From NCBI GenBank assembly GCA_029906195.1, contig JARWSJ010000001.1, positions 682,001 through 746,000 of the forward strand: a stretch of 64,000 nucleotides of DNA, in the 5' to 3' direction. Under the pieces are notes generated by a model. The model saw only the letters and a program-made list of their open reading frames with translations, searched no databases and was not told the DNA's origin. The position numbers were made by a program, and so were the translations under genes. Origin of the DNA: Chitinophagaceae bacterium 26-R-25 (GTDB taxonomy: Bacteria; Bacteroidota; Bacteroidia; Chitinophagales; Chitinophagaceae). Every line of letters begins with the position of its first letter. Within the stretch, counting starts at the first letter, position 1. This document shows, piece after piece, positions 45,437 through 53,922 of the stretch.

Positions 45437-47308
45437 ATGAAACTTAATATCATCAAAATATTACCACTGTCAATGATCGCGTTAGGCGCGTTGACATTAC
45501 CTTCCTGCAAGAAATATCTTGATACGGATCTCATCTCCAGCGTATCGACGGATGCAGTGTTCAACAGTGTTACGAATACGCAATCGGCCATCAATGGTGT
45601 GTATAATCAGCTAACTGGCGACCAGGGTTATGGTATACGCTTGAGCTTGTACTTCGCACAGTCTGCCGATGATTTCAAAACATCAGGTTCTAAAGACGGC
45701 GGTCGGCGTGACTTCAGCATGTTTTGCGTGAATCCTTTGAACACGGAACTTGCAAACCCGTTCAATAATTTGTTCGCAGGAATAGAAAGAGCGAATATTT
45801 GTATCAAATACATTCCAAAATCTAATTTATACACCAAGGGCAACGCATCACAACAAGCCAGCATGAAAAAAATGTATGGCGAGGCACTAACCTTGCGTGC
45901 TGCATTTATTCTGGAAGTATTGAGAAATTGGGGAGATGCACCTGTGTCATTGATTCCTTCTTCAGATGTTACTGATTTGTACATTCCGAATCTTAACAGG
46001 GATTCATTATACGATCATGTGCTGGATGATTTGAAAACTGCGGAAGAACTTGTTCCATGGCGTTCAGAGACCAGCGATCCCGCTACAAAAATTTCAAAGA
46101 ATGTAGTGAAGGCAATGCGTGCGAGAATTGCATTGTACCGCGGAGGATATTCATTGCGTGCTGATTCCAAAAAGATGGAACGCAGAAGCGATTACAAAAC
46201 TTATTACCAGATCGCAATGGATGAGTGCAAGGATATTATTCAAAAAGGAGACAATAATTTGAATGCAAGCTATGAGAATCTGTTCAAATCGCTGCACACG
46301 TCCAGCAATGCACCGGTATCGGATAACACGAATGAAATGATGTGGGTAGTGGGTGCTTCCACTGCAGGAGGTCTTGCAAACACAGATACAAAAATTGGTT
46401 ATTACAATGGCTTGAAATCAGCGAGCACAACATACGGTACAAGTTCCGCAGGTATCAGCGCGATTCCAACTTATTTCTATGAATTCGATTCTATAGGGGA
46501 TGCCCGTCGCGATGTAACCCTTGCATACATTCAAATTGATAAGAACGATCAAAAAACATTACAGACCGCAGATGCGATGACCGATGGTAAGTTCAGAAGA
46601 AACTGGACCAATAATAGCACGGCTCAATACATGGAAATTCAATGGCCATTGCTGCGCTATGCCGATGTGTTACTGATGTATGCAGAAGCGGACAACGAAA
46701 TAAATGGCGCACCATCTTCCACTGCACAAAATGCTTTGAAATCAGTAAGAGACAGAGCCTATGCCGGTCACCTTGATCGCGAACCTGCAATGCCAACCGG
46801 TCACGACGATTTCTTCAAGGCCCTTGTACAAGAGCGCTTGTTGGAATTTGGCGGCGAAGGTATTCGTAAATATGATTTGATCAGATGGAACCTGATGGGC
46901 GCAAAGATCAGCGAAACAAGAGTGAAGTTGCAGCAGTTTGCTGATACAACCGGCGTGAATTCCGGTCGCTATGCAAACGTGCCAATGGTGATCTACGCAA
47001 AAACAAATGCATTCCTTAATGCAGCTGTTCCACAGGAGATGTCATCACTTATACTGGCAACAGATGCGGTTGGCGGTACAGGTCCGGTTGCACAAGTGTA
47101 CTTTACCAATTCTGGTATAACAGGCACACCAACGGGCTATACCGCATACAACTGGAGAAAAGCCATCAAAGTGGCAACATACCTGAATGATGCGAACCAG
47201 GGATATGCGTATTATTTCCAATCGAACTTCAGCGAATTGCTGCCGTTCCCGAATACAGCGATCAATACGAATTTTAATCTGGTACAAAACCCATATTACG
47301 GACAGTAG
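45437..47308 (+). CDS. SusD/RagB-family substrate-binding lipoprotein (pair 3)
   Basis: This 623-residue lipoprotein has the lipobox LTLPSC with Cys24. Hallmarks are KKYLDTDLISSVSTDAVFNS, YGEALTLRAAFILEVLRNWG, LLRYADVLLMYAEADNEING and VQERLLEFGGEGIRKYDLIR. The C-terminus ends LLPFPNTAINTNFNLVQNP, typical of the family. It pairs with SusC3 for capture of pectin fragments at the cell surface; the ligand is inferred from the lyase and the polygalacturonase nearby. Confidence 0.95.
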   Translation: MKLNIIKILPLSMIALGALTLPSCKKYLDTDLISSVSTDAVFNSVTNTQSAINGVYNQLTGDQGYGIRLSLYFAQSADDFKTSGSKDGGRRDFSMFCVNPLNTELANPFNNLFAGIERANICIKYIPKSNLYTKGNASQQASMKKMYGEALTLRAAFILEVLRNWGDAPVSLIPSSDVTDLYIPNLNRDSLYDHVLDDLKTAEELVPWRSETSDPATKISKNVVKAMRARIALYRGGYSLRADSKKMERRSDYKTYYQIAMDECKDIIQKGDNNLNASYENLFKSLHTSSNAPVSDNTNEMMWVVGASTAGGLANTDTKIGYYNGLKSASTTYGTSSAGISAIPTYFYEFDSIGDARRDVTLAYIQIDKNDQKTLQTADAMTDGKFRRNWTNNSTAQYMEIQWPLLRYADVLLMYAEADNEINGAPSSTAQNALKSVRDRAYAGHLDREPAMPTGHDDFFKALVQERLLEFGGEGIRKYDLIRWNLMGAKISETRVKLQQFADTTGVNSGRYANVPMVIYAKTNAFLNAAVPQEMSSLILATDAVGGTGPVAQVYFTNSGITGTPTGYTAYNWRKAIKVATYLNDANQGYAYYFQSNFSELLPFPNTAINTNFNLVQNPYYGQ

Positions 47309-47310
47309 GA

Positions 47311-47346
47311 AAAATTGAAAATTAAAAGTTGAAAGTTGAGAATTGT
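47311..47346. repeat. TTGAAAG-unit tandem array (one arm)
   Basis: ATTGAAAATTAAAAGTTGAA-type units directly after the SusD3 stop. No matching inverse arm was seen before the next gene. Confidence 0.6.
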
Positions 47347-47429
47347 TAGCGTTTGATTTTGAATAGTCGTTATTAAAGCCCAACAACTAACAACCAAAAA
47401 CGAACAACTTGTCTTCAAAAAACTGAAAC

Positions 47430-49088
47430 ATGAAACAAAAAATATTTAACCTTCTATATATCGGTGTAACAGTTCTTGCTGTTGCCAACCTTGCATCTTG
47501 CGATAAGACCGGCGGTTTCCAGGACCCTTCGTTTTCACGCATGTTCATGGCTAACTCGGCATTGAAAGCAACAACTGATGCTACTACGGCTACATTGTCG
47601 TGGGGAAGCTCATTGTACAATGATACTGCGGCAAACAAAGTTTATTATGTAGTGCAAATAGCAACAGACGCTGCATTTGCCAGCATAGTTCGCACCGATA
47701 CTACAACGGCGCTTAGCAAAAAATACACAGATGCTGACCTGGTGGTGAAGAAAGATTATTATGCACAGGTTAAAGTGCTTGGTGTAAACGGTGCGGGCGA
47801 TTCACAGTGGCTGAAAGGAAACAAATTTTCCATCCTGGGAGAAAATCTTTTCATCGCGCCATCCGGTGGCGATATTCAGTATTATACAGCTATACTTCGC
47901 TGGAGGCACCAGGCTGGCTTAACAAAGGTGACGCTCAACATCAACGGTGCATCTGTTGATTCTCTTATTTCTGCTGACACGCTTTTGATAAGAAATTTGA
48001 CGCCAAACACCACATATTCTGCCGAACTGTTTAAAGGCACAATAAGCAAAGGCACAACAACATTTACGACAAAAGATGCAGGCATGTTCACAAAGATCAT
48101 TGATCCTTCGGTGAATCTCATCACGGAAATTAACAACGCAGCGAATGGCGCTGTACTTGGTTTGCAAGATGGTACTTATGATTGTGGTGGCCTGAATCCA
48201 ACCGTAACTCAAAAGAACATTACCATCGCTTCTGTTACCGGAGATCCGGCAAAAGCAATTATTGTTAATTCAAAAGAGATCATATTGAAAGGAACAGGAG
48301 CAGGGCTGACCATCTCTGGAATTAAGTTTGATGGAACTACTGCCAGTGGCATTGGTGCCGCTTATTTTGTTGTGTTAAACGGACTTAATACGCCAGCCGA
48401 CCCAGCTACATTTACAAAATTCACTGCAGATAACTGCGTGATCACTTTGAAGGTTGGAGCTACTACGTTACTGAGAGGAAGCTACGCTACTAATGCCAAT
48501 GATCATAAGATTGGTAACATTAAGTTCAATAATTGTATCGCTAATGCTAATATTACTGCCAATTCGAATTATGGTGCCATTATGTGCGACAAATTGCAAT
48601 TTGATAGCGTAGTGCTAGCTAAATCTACGTTCTATTCGTTGCCTAGAGGCATTATAGGGTATGCTACAAAAATGGGCACAAGAAGCGGTACGTCTGTATC
48701 AATTCCTGTAGTACAAATCGACCAGTGCACATTTAACAGCTTTGGTCAACAAGGCAAGGCGGCAGTGTTGGATGGTTATGCTAAACTTGACGGTGAAGCG
48801 ACTTGTATGGTAAATTTCTCGCTGACCAATTCAGTTTTGGCAAACACGCCTGATGCTGTTGCAGGAACTACAGTAAAAGATACTGCGATGATTGGAGTTA
48901 GTGGAAACATTTACAAGCTGACAAATAACTTCAGCTATAACTGTGTAACAACCGCTTCGGGTGGAACTCCAATTGTTTGGCTTGGAACAGTCCCAACGCC
49001 TGTTACATTGCCATGGACATCGACAACAACGAACTTTACATTACCTGCAGCTGTACCGAATAATGGAGACCCGAGATGGTACCATTAA
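47430..49088 (+). CDS. FnIII plus beta-helix (DUF5123/DUF4957-like) surface lipoprotein
   Basis: This 552-residue lipoprotein has the lipobox ANLASC with Cys24. Residues about 40-215 hold two fibronectin-III-like modules (ATTATLSWGSSLYNDTAANK, VKKDYYAQVKVLGVNGAGDS; LTPNTTYSAELFKG). From about 230 a right-handed beta-helix of the DUF4957/DUF5123 kind follows (AANGAVLGLQDGTYDCGG, ITIASVTGDPAKAIIVNSK, ISGIKFDG). No catalytic residues of a pectate lyase were recognised, so a surface glycan-binding role beside SusCD is more likely than catalysis. The position between SusD3 and the PL1 lyase supports this. Confidence 0.82.
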   Translation: MKQKIFNLLYIGVTVLAVANLASCDKTGGFQDPSFSRMFMANSALKATTDATTATLSWGSSLYNDTAANKVYYVVQIATDAAFASIVRTDTTTALSKKYTDADLVVKKDYYAQVKVLGVNGAGDSQWLKGNKFSILGENLFIAPSGGDIQYYTAILRWRHQAGLTKVTLNINGASVDSLISADTLLIRNLTPNTTYSAELFKGTISKGTTTFTTKDAGMFTKIIDPSVNLITEINNAANGAVLGLQDGTYDCGGLNPTVTQKNITIASVTGDPAKAIIVNSKEIILKGTGAGLTISGIKFDGTTASGIGAAYFVVLNGLNTPADPATFTKFTADNCVITLKVGATTLLRGSYATNANDHKIGNIKFNNCIANANITANSNYGAIMCDKLQFDSVVLAKSTFYSLPRGIIGYATKMGTRSGTSVSIPVVQIDQCTFNSFGQQGKAAVLDGYAKLDGEATCMVNFSLTNSVLANTPDAVAGTTVKDTAMIGVSGNIYKLTNNFSYNCVTTASGGTPIVWLGTVPTPVTLPWTSTTTNFTLPAAVPNNGDPRWYH

Positions 49089-49093
49089 TTAGT

Positions 49094-49192
49094 GGAAAGT
49101 TGAAAATTGAAAGTTGAAAATGGTTGAGATTAATCGCGACTATTCAAAATTGAACCCACCATTTTCAATTTTCAACTTTCAATTTTCAATTA
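49094..49192. repeat. Inverted TTGAAAG/CTTTCAA arrays
   Basis: The left array GGAAAGTTGAAAATTGAAAG... (49094-49123) and right array ATTTTCAATTTTCAACTTTC... (to 49192) are inverse, separated by about 34 bases. It lies between the beta-helix lipoprotein and the PL1 gene and uses the same units as 15037-15149. Confidence 0.8.
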
Positions 49193-49268
49193 TTAAGTTT
49201 TAACCCCTTAACCCCTATATCCTAATGCCCTCTACTTACTTTTTCGTAGGTCAAAAAACAATTAGGAA

Positions 49269-50636
49269 ATGATCCGTAACCCAATGATGCTAGTACTTGC
49301 CTCGGCCGTTTTTTTAACGGCCGTTGCTTGTACAGCACAACAGCCAGCAATTTCAACAACAGACAGAGCAATCGCATTTCCGGGAGCGGAAGGTTTTGGT
49401 AAATACACCACCGGTGGCCGCGGCGGCAAAGTGTGGGTAGTTACAAATCTAAATGATGCTGGTCCCGGCAGTTTGCGTGAAGCCGTAGAAGCAAAGGGCC
49501 CTCGCATCATCGTATTCGCCGTTTCGGGTACGATCGAACTTGCTTCAAAATTGGCTGTCAAAAATGGAGACATAACCATTGCCGGACAATCAGCGCCGGG
49601 CGATGGCATTTGCCTTAAAAATTATTCTTTCATTGTAGAAGCAGATAATGTCATTGTTCGTTACATGCGCTCGCGCCTTGGTGCAGAAAAACACCAGGAG
49701 GATGATGCAATGGGCGGCACAAGACAGCACAACAATATCATCATTGATCATTGCTCAGCAAGCTGGTCCGTTGATGAAACGGCTTCGTTTTATCACAACA
49801 GAAACTTTACCATGCAATGGTGCATCGTTGCCGAGAGTTTAAACAACTCGGTACACTCAAAAGGCGAGCATGGCTACGGTGGCATCTGGGGCGGAGAAAG
49901 CGCAACGTTTCACCACAATCTGCTGGCAGATCATAAGAGCCGCAATCCGCGTTTCAGTGGATCGGCCACCACGCCCAATCAGCCAGATGAACTCGTTGAT
50001 TTTTGTAACAATGTAATTTTTAACTGGGGCGAAAACAGTAGCTATGGCGGAGAAAAAGGTTCTTACAACATGGTGTGCAACTATTATAAACCGGGCCCTG
50101 CGACAAAAGGAAAAATTGCCGATAGGATCATTCAACCCTGGAGCCCGTTAGGCAAGTTTTATGTTTTCGGAAATGTTGTTGAAGGCAATGCTTCCGTTTC
50201 AATCAACAACTGGAACGGCGGTGTGCAAACTGTTAGCCTTGATTCAGCAAAAGCGTTAGCACCTTTTGAAGTTGAAAAGGTTAAGTATACTTCAGCCAAA
50301 GATGCTTACGCAGCAGTGTTGAAATATGCAGGTGCCAATAAATTTCGTGATGCCGCTGATCAACGCGTTGTTGAACAGGCAAGAACCGGCAAAGCGACTA
50401 CCGGAAAAAATAGAAATGGCATCATCGATTCTCCTGAAGATGTTGGGGGTTGGCCCGAATTACGTTCTCTTCCTGCACCGATAGACAGCGACAAAGACGG
50501 CATGCCCGATGAATGGGAAACTGCACACGGCCTGAATCCTAACAATGCGAATGATGCGGCTGCTTATACATTGGACAAACAGTATACAAATTTGGAAATG
50601 TATTTGAATGGTTTGGTAGCCGATGTCAATAAATGA
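49269..50636 (+). CDS. Pectate lyase, polysaccharide lyase family 1
   Basis: This 455-residue secreted beta-helix lyase has a signal peptide to about residue 20 (VLASAVFLTAVACTAQQ; an internal Cys also makes a lipoprotein possible). PL1 blocks are GAEGFGKYTTGGRGGKVWVV, TNLNDAGPGSLREAVEAKGP, IIIDHCSASWSVDET and WGGESATFHHNLLADHKSRN with PRFSG, where the Arg is the usual catalytic base. The C-terminus has a calcium-type motif DSDKDGMPDEWETAHGLNP common in Bacteroidota PL1 enzymes. It cleaves homogalacturonan by beta-elimination, giving the unsaturated ends that GH105 can remove. Confidence 0.93.
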   Translation: MIRNPMMLVLASAVFLTAVACTAQQPAISTTDRAIAFPGAEGFGKYTTGGRGGKVWVVTNLNDAGPGSLREAVEAKGPRIIVFAVSGTIELASKLAVKNGDITIAGQSAPGDGICLKNYSFIVEADNVIVRYMRSRLGAEKHQEDDAMGGTRQHNNIIIDHCSASWSVDETASFYHNRNFTMQWCIVAESLNNSVHSKGEHGYGGIWGGESATFHHNLLADHKSRNPRFSGSATTPNQPDELVDFCNNVIFNWGENSSYGGEKGSYNMVCNYYKPGPATKGKIADRIIQPWSPLGKFYVFGNVVEGNASVSINNWNGGVQTVSLDSAKALAPFEVEKVKYTSAKDAYAAVLKYAGANKFRDAADQRVVEQARTGKATTGKNRNGIIDSPEDVGGWPELRSLPAPIDSDKDGMPDEWETAHGLNPNNANDAAAYTLDKQYTNLEMYLNGLVADVNK

Positions 50637-50641
50637 ATTCC

Positions 50642-50812
50642 GTAGAGACGCGTTGAACGCGTCTCTCTTGCACCCAAAAATATGATAGCATAAAAACGCG
50701 ATCTCGCCCCATTTTGTGTTGCATAAAAATCTAATCACATAAAAAATGTAATCCCACATTTTTTGTGTTGCTTTATGCGGGTGTTACAGAGACGCATTCA
50801 ATGCGTCTCTAC
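50642..50812. repeat. REPIN-like inverted pair of GTAG hairpins with unequal arms (GCGTT and GCAT)
   Basis: The left unit is GTAG (50642) with stem AGAGACGCGTT/AACGCGTCTCT (50644-50666). The right unit has stem AGAGACGCAT/ATGCGTCTCT (50788-50810) followed by AC. The spacer has internal symmetric and repeated pieces: TTTTGTGTTGCATAAA (about 50712) and TTTTTGTGTTGCTTTATG (about 50759), and CACATAAAAAATGT facing ACATTTTTTGTG. It follows the PL1 stop, before the convergent LacI gene. Confidence 0.75.
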
Positions 50813-50882
50813 GAAGTCCCCAAAATAAAAAAACGTTTCGCGAAAACACGAAACGTAATAATTTTCAATTATCAATTTTCAA

Positions 50883-51914
50883 TTATTTCTTCTCACTGGA
50901 CTCTCTTACCACCAGCTCCGAGGGTAAAACGAATTTTTCGAAATCATTATCGGGGCGTTTGGCTTCGATAACCTTTAACAGCAATTCGGTTGCTTTTTTA
51001 CCCATCTCAAAAGCCGGTTGTTTAATCACTGTCAGTGCAGGTTGTAGCAGATCTGCATTTTCAGAATTGGAGAAACCAACCAACGCAATCTCTTCCGGTA
51101 TCTTCATTTTTCTTGACTTGAGATAACGCAGTATACCCATGGTCATGGTATCAGATCCGGCAAAGACAGCATCGGGCTTTTTCTTTTGTGCAAATAACGC
51201 ATCCATTTCACGTTCAAGCTCCGCGTAATCCTGGCCCCCATGTTCACAATACCTGATAAGCTTTTCATCTATCGGCACATTATGATCCTGCAATGCTTTC
51301 TTATAACCACTCAATCTTCCCTGTGCAATAAACGAGTGCTCGGAAATATTGATATTGGCAATGCGTTTAAACCCATTTTCAATCAAATGAACGGTAGCGT
51401 TGTAGGCACCCGTAGAGTTATCGATGATTACTTTATGCGTATCGATCTCATCCACCACGCGGTCGAAAAAAACGATTGGCAATCCTTTGTCGTGCAAACT
51501 TTTCAGGTGATCGAAATTGGTTGTTTCCATCGAAACGGAAATCAGCAAGCCATCGATAGAGCGGGAGGCAAGGTAGTTCAGATCGATTACCTCGCGTTTG
51601 TACGATTCGTGACTCTGTGAAATGATTACGTTGTAACCCCTGTCATAAGCAATGGATTCAATGCCATTGATGATTTGAGAAAAAAAGCTGTTGGCAATTT
51701 CACAAACCACCACTCCAATTGAGCGGCTTCTCTTTTCCTTTAAACTTAATGCGATGGGGTTTGGTCTGTAGTTGTGTTCTTCCGCATATGCACGCACAAG
51801 GTTCTTCGTCTCCACACTTATCTCGTGACTGTCTCGCAGGGCACGTGAAACGGTGGAAGTAGAAAGGCCAAGGGCAGTAGCAATATCTTTTATAGTAATG
51901 GCTTCAAATCTCAT
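50883..51914 (-). CDS. LacI-family transcriptional regulator, probable galacturonate/pectin repressor
   Basis: This 343-residue protein has an N-terminal LacI helix-turn-helix (TIKDIATALG, LSTSTVSRALR) with hinge NPIALSLKEKRSRSIG, and a type-1 periplasmic-binding effector domain (VVVCEIANSFFSQIINGIES, DGLLISVSMETT, FAGSDTMTMGILRYL, LTVIKQPAFEMGKKA). It lies in the middle of the galacturonan genes, convergent to PL1 and divergent from GH28, with a candidate operator (52127-52138) between its start and the GH28 start. It probably responds to a galacturonate catabolite such as tagaturonate or KDG; this is inference. Confidence 0.93.
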   Translation of the reverse strand: MRFEAITIKDIATALGLSTSTVSRALRDSHEISVETKNLVRAYAEEHNYRPNPIALSLKEKRSRSIGVVVCEIANSFFSQIINGIESIAYDRGYNVIISQSHESYKREVIDLNYLASRSIDGLLISVSMETTNFDHLKSLHDKGLPIVFFDRVVDEIDTHKVIIDNSTGAYNATVHLIENGFKRIANINISEHSFIAQGRLSGYKKALQDHNVPIDEKLIRYCEHGGQDYAELEREMDALFAQKKKPDAVFAGSDTMTMGILRYLKSRKMKIPEEIALVGFSNSENADLLQPALTVIKQPAFEMGKKATELLLKVIEAKRPDNDFEKFVLPSELVVRESSEKK

Positions 51915-52009
51915 ATTTCATTCGTCTGTCGGATGGGATGAAGATAGGGAAAAAAGGCGGCAATGTAAAATGTTGATTATTAGGCATTTGAAAGCGACTC
52001 TCGAATGTT

Positions 52010-52116
52010 CAAATAACTGAATAACTGAATGACGAATAACTGAGTGATTTTAATCAGTTTTTCTCTTCGTCTTTCAACGTTTTAAGTTATTCAATTATTC
52101 AGTTAATCAGTTATTG
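52010..52116. repeat. AATAACTG-unit inverted array
   Basis: CAAATAACTGAATAACTGAA...(52010-52045) faces TTATTCAATTATTCAGTTAA...TTATT (52085-52116). The units are 8 bases. This is again an inverted pair with its own unit sequence. Confidence 0.75.
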
Positions 52117-52126
52117 TCCACCCGAT

Positions 52127-52138
52127 AACGATTGCGTA
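52127..52138. promoter_or_regulatory. Candidate LacI-family operator upstream of GH28
   Basis: AACGATTGCGTA, identical to the sites at 20653 and 63817. It sits next to the LacI gene itself, which is the usual place for a cognate operator. Confidence 0.58.
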
Positions 52139-52257
52139 AAAAAATATCTCTGTCGCCGTTGCCGTAACAGAATATATGAGTAGCATTGTATGTAAGGATC
52201 AATAAATTAAGGCTTCATATCTCATAACGATCTTATTTCGGAACTTAACTTGTCATA

Positions 52258-53901
52258 ATGAAAATACGGCCAATACTAGGTTTGACTCTTGCTTCATTTC
52301 TTGTTGCCGCTGGTGCTAATGCACAGAAAATGCCTGTGGTGCAACAACCCTCTTTCAAAAAAGATACTTTTAACATCGTACGCTATGGCGCCATTGCAGA
52401 TGGCATTACGATCAATACCAAAAGCATTAACGATGCAATTACTGCCTGCAACTCTAAAGGTGGTGGCGTGGTGTTAGTGCCGGAAGGCTTGTGGATCACC
52501 GGTCCTGTGGAAATGAAAAGCAACGTGAACCTCCATGTTAAGAGGGGAGCGATTTTACAATTCACCAATGATCTTTCACAATACAAAATAGTAGAAGGTA
52601 ACTGGGAGGGACAACCGAACGCCCGCAATCAGTCGCCCATCTCCGGAAAGAATTTGCAAAACATTGCCATTACCGGAAAAGGAATCGTTGATGGCTGGGG
52701 AGATGCGTGGCGCATGGTGAAGAAAGATAAACTCACTGGCTCTCAATGGAAAACACTGACTGAGTCCGGCGGCGTACTAAGTGAAGATGGCAAAACATGG
52801 TATCCGTCTCAAAGTTCAGTGAAAGGCTCTAAAACAAAAGATGCCGGCGTGTTGGCAAATGGTAAGACAGTCAAAGACTTCGAGGATATAAAGGATTATC
52901 TGCGTCCTAATCTGCTTGTATTGGAAAGTTGTAAAAAAGTATTGCTGGAAGGAGTGACCTTTCAAAACTCACCGGCATGGTGCCTGCACCCTTTGATGTG
53001 CGAGGACTTGACTGTAAGAGATGTGTACGCAAAAAATCCATGGTATGCGCAAAACGGCGATGGTATTGACGTGGAATCATGCAATCGTGTGTTGATTGAG
53101 AACAGTACTTTTGATGTGGGCGATGATGGCATCTGTGTGAAGTCAGGCAGAAACGAAGCGGGCAGGAAAAGAGGCATGCCCACGCAGAATATGATCGTTC
53201 GCAACTGCATTGTATATCACGCCCACGGCGGTTTTGTGATTGGCAGCGAAATGAGCGGCGGCGCAAAAAATATTTACGTAAACAATTGTTCATTCATCGG
53301 AACAGATATCGGCCTTCGTTTCAAAACAACAAGAGGTCGTGGTGGAATAGTAGAGAATGTCAATGTTTCAAATATCAACATGAAAGACATAATGGGCGAA
53401 GCCATTTTGTTTGACATGTATTATGAAGCAAAAGATCCGGTTCCTTTGGCTGGAGAAGTGAGAAATGCTCCTGCGGTAGAATTAATTCCGGTGACAGAAG
53501 CGACGCCGCAATTCAAAAATTTCAACATCAGCAACGTTGTATGCAATGGCGCATCCAAAGCGATCTTCGTAAGGGGTTTGCCTGAAATGCACATTCAAAA
53601 CATTTTGTTGAAAGACGTTACCATTACAGCGAAAAAAGGCATCCAAATTGAAGAAGCGACGAATATAAAAATGCAGAACGTTCATTTGTCAATTGCTGCA
53701 ACAGATGCTTTGGTGAACATCCAAAACAGCAAGGATATTTCATTCGATAAATTATCAACTGTAAAACCGACTGAAGTTGTTTTCAATTTAACAGGTAGTC
53801 AATGCGGCGAAATTCAGTACGCAAATTCTACGCTGCCTTTCAATAAACAATTCGCGGCTTTCGCTGCGGGAGCGTCAGAAAAATCGTTAATTAAAAAATA
53901 G
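52258..53901 (+). CDS. Polygalacturonase-like glycoside hydrolase family 28
   Basis: This 547-residue secreted beta-helix hydrolase has a signal peptide to about residue 22 (LASFLVAAGANAQK). GH28 motifs: NIVRYGAIADGITINTKSIN, the catalytic Asp block NGDGIDVESC with FDVGDDGICVKSGRN, the His/Gly block HAHGGFVIGSEMSGG and the Arg/Lys block LRFKTTRGRGG. Family members hydrolyse alpha-1,4-galacturonide bonds or related RG linkages, often exo-acting in Bacteroidota. It heads a GH28-GH105-uxaC-exuT-fbp series, so its product is galacturonate or a short oligomer. Confidence 0.93.
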   Translation: MKIRPILGLTLASFLVAAGANAQKMPVVQQPSFKKDTFNIVRYGAIADGITINTKSINDAITACNSKGGGVVLVPEGLWITGPVEMKSNVNLHVKRGAILQFTNDLSQYKIVEGNWEGQPNARNQSPISGKNLQNIAITGKGIVDGWGDAWRMVKKDKLTGSQWKTLTESGGVLSEDGKTWYPSQSSVKGSKTKDAGVLANGKTVKDFEDIKDYLRPNLLVLESCKKVLLEGVTFQNSPAWCLHPLMCEDLTVRDVYAKNPWYAQNGDGIDVESCNRVLIENSTFDVGDDGICVKSGRNEAGRKRGMPTQNMIVRNCIVYHAHGGFVIGSEMSGGAKNIYVNNCSFIGTDIGLRFKTTRGRGGIVENVNVSNINMKDIMGEAILFDMYYEAKDPVPLAGEVRNAPAVELIPVTEATPQFKNFNISNVVCNGASKAIFVRGLPEMHIQNILLKDVTITAKKGIQIEEATNIKMQNVHLSIAATDALVNIQNSKDISFDKLSTVKPTEVVFNLTGSQCGEIQYANSTLPFNKQFAAFAAGASEKSLIKK

Positions 53902-53922
53902 GTTGTTTCCAACATTGAGCAT

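Larger units (their letters stand above)
51915..52257. other. Divergent region LacI / GH28
   Basis: This 343-base space holds an AACTGAAT-unit inverted array (52010-52116) and the candidate operator (52127-52138). The operator lies 120 bases before the GH28 start and about 210 bases from the LacI start, so self-regulation is possible but less direct. Confidence 0.5.
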
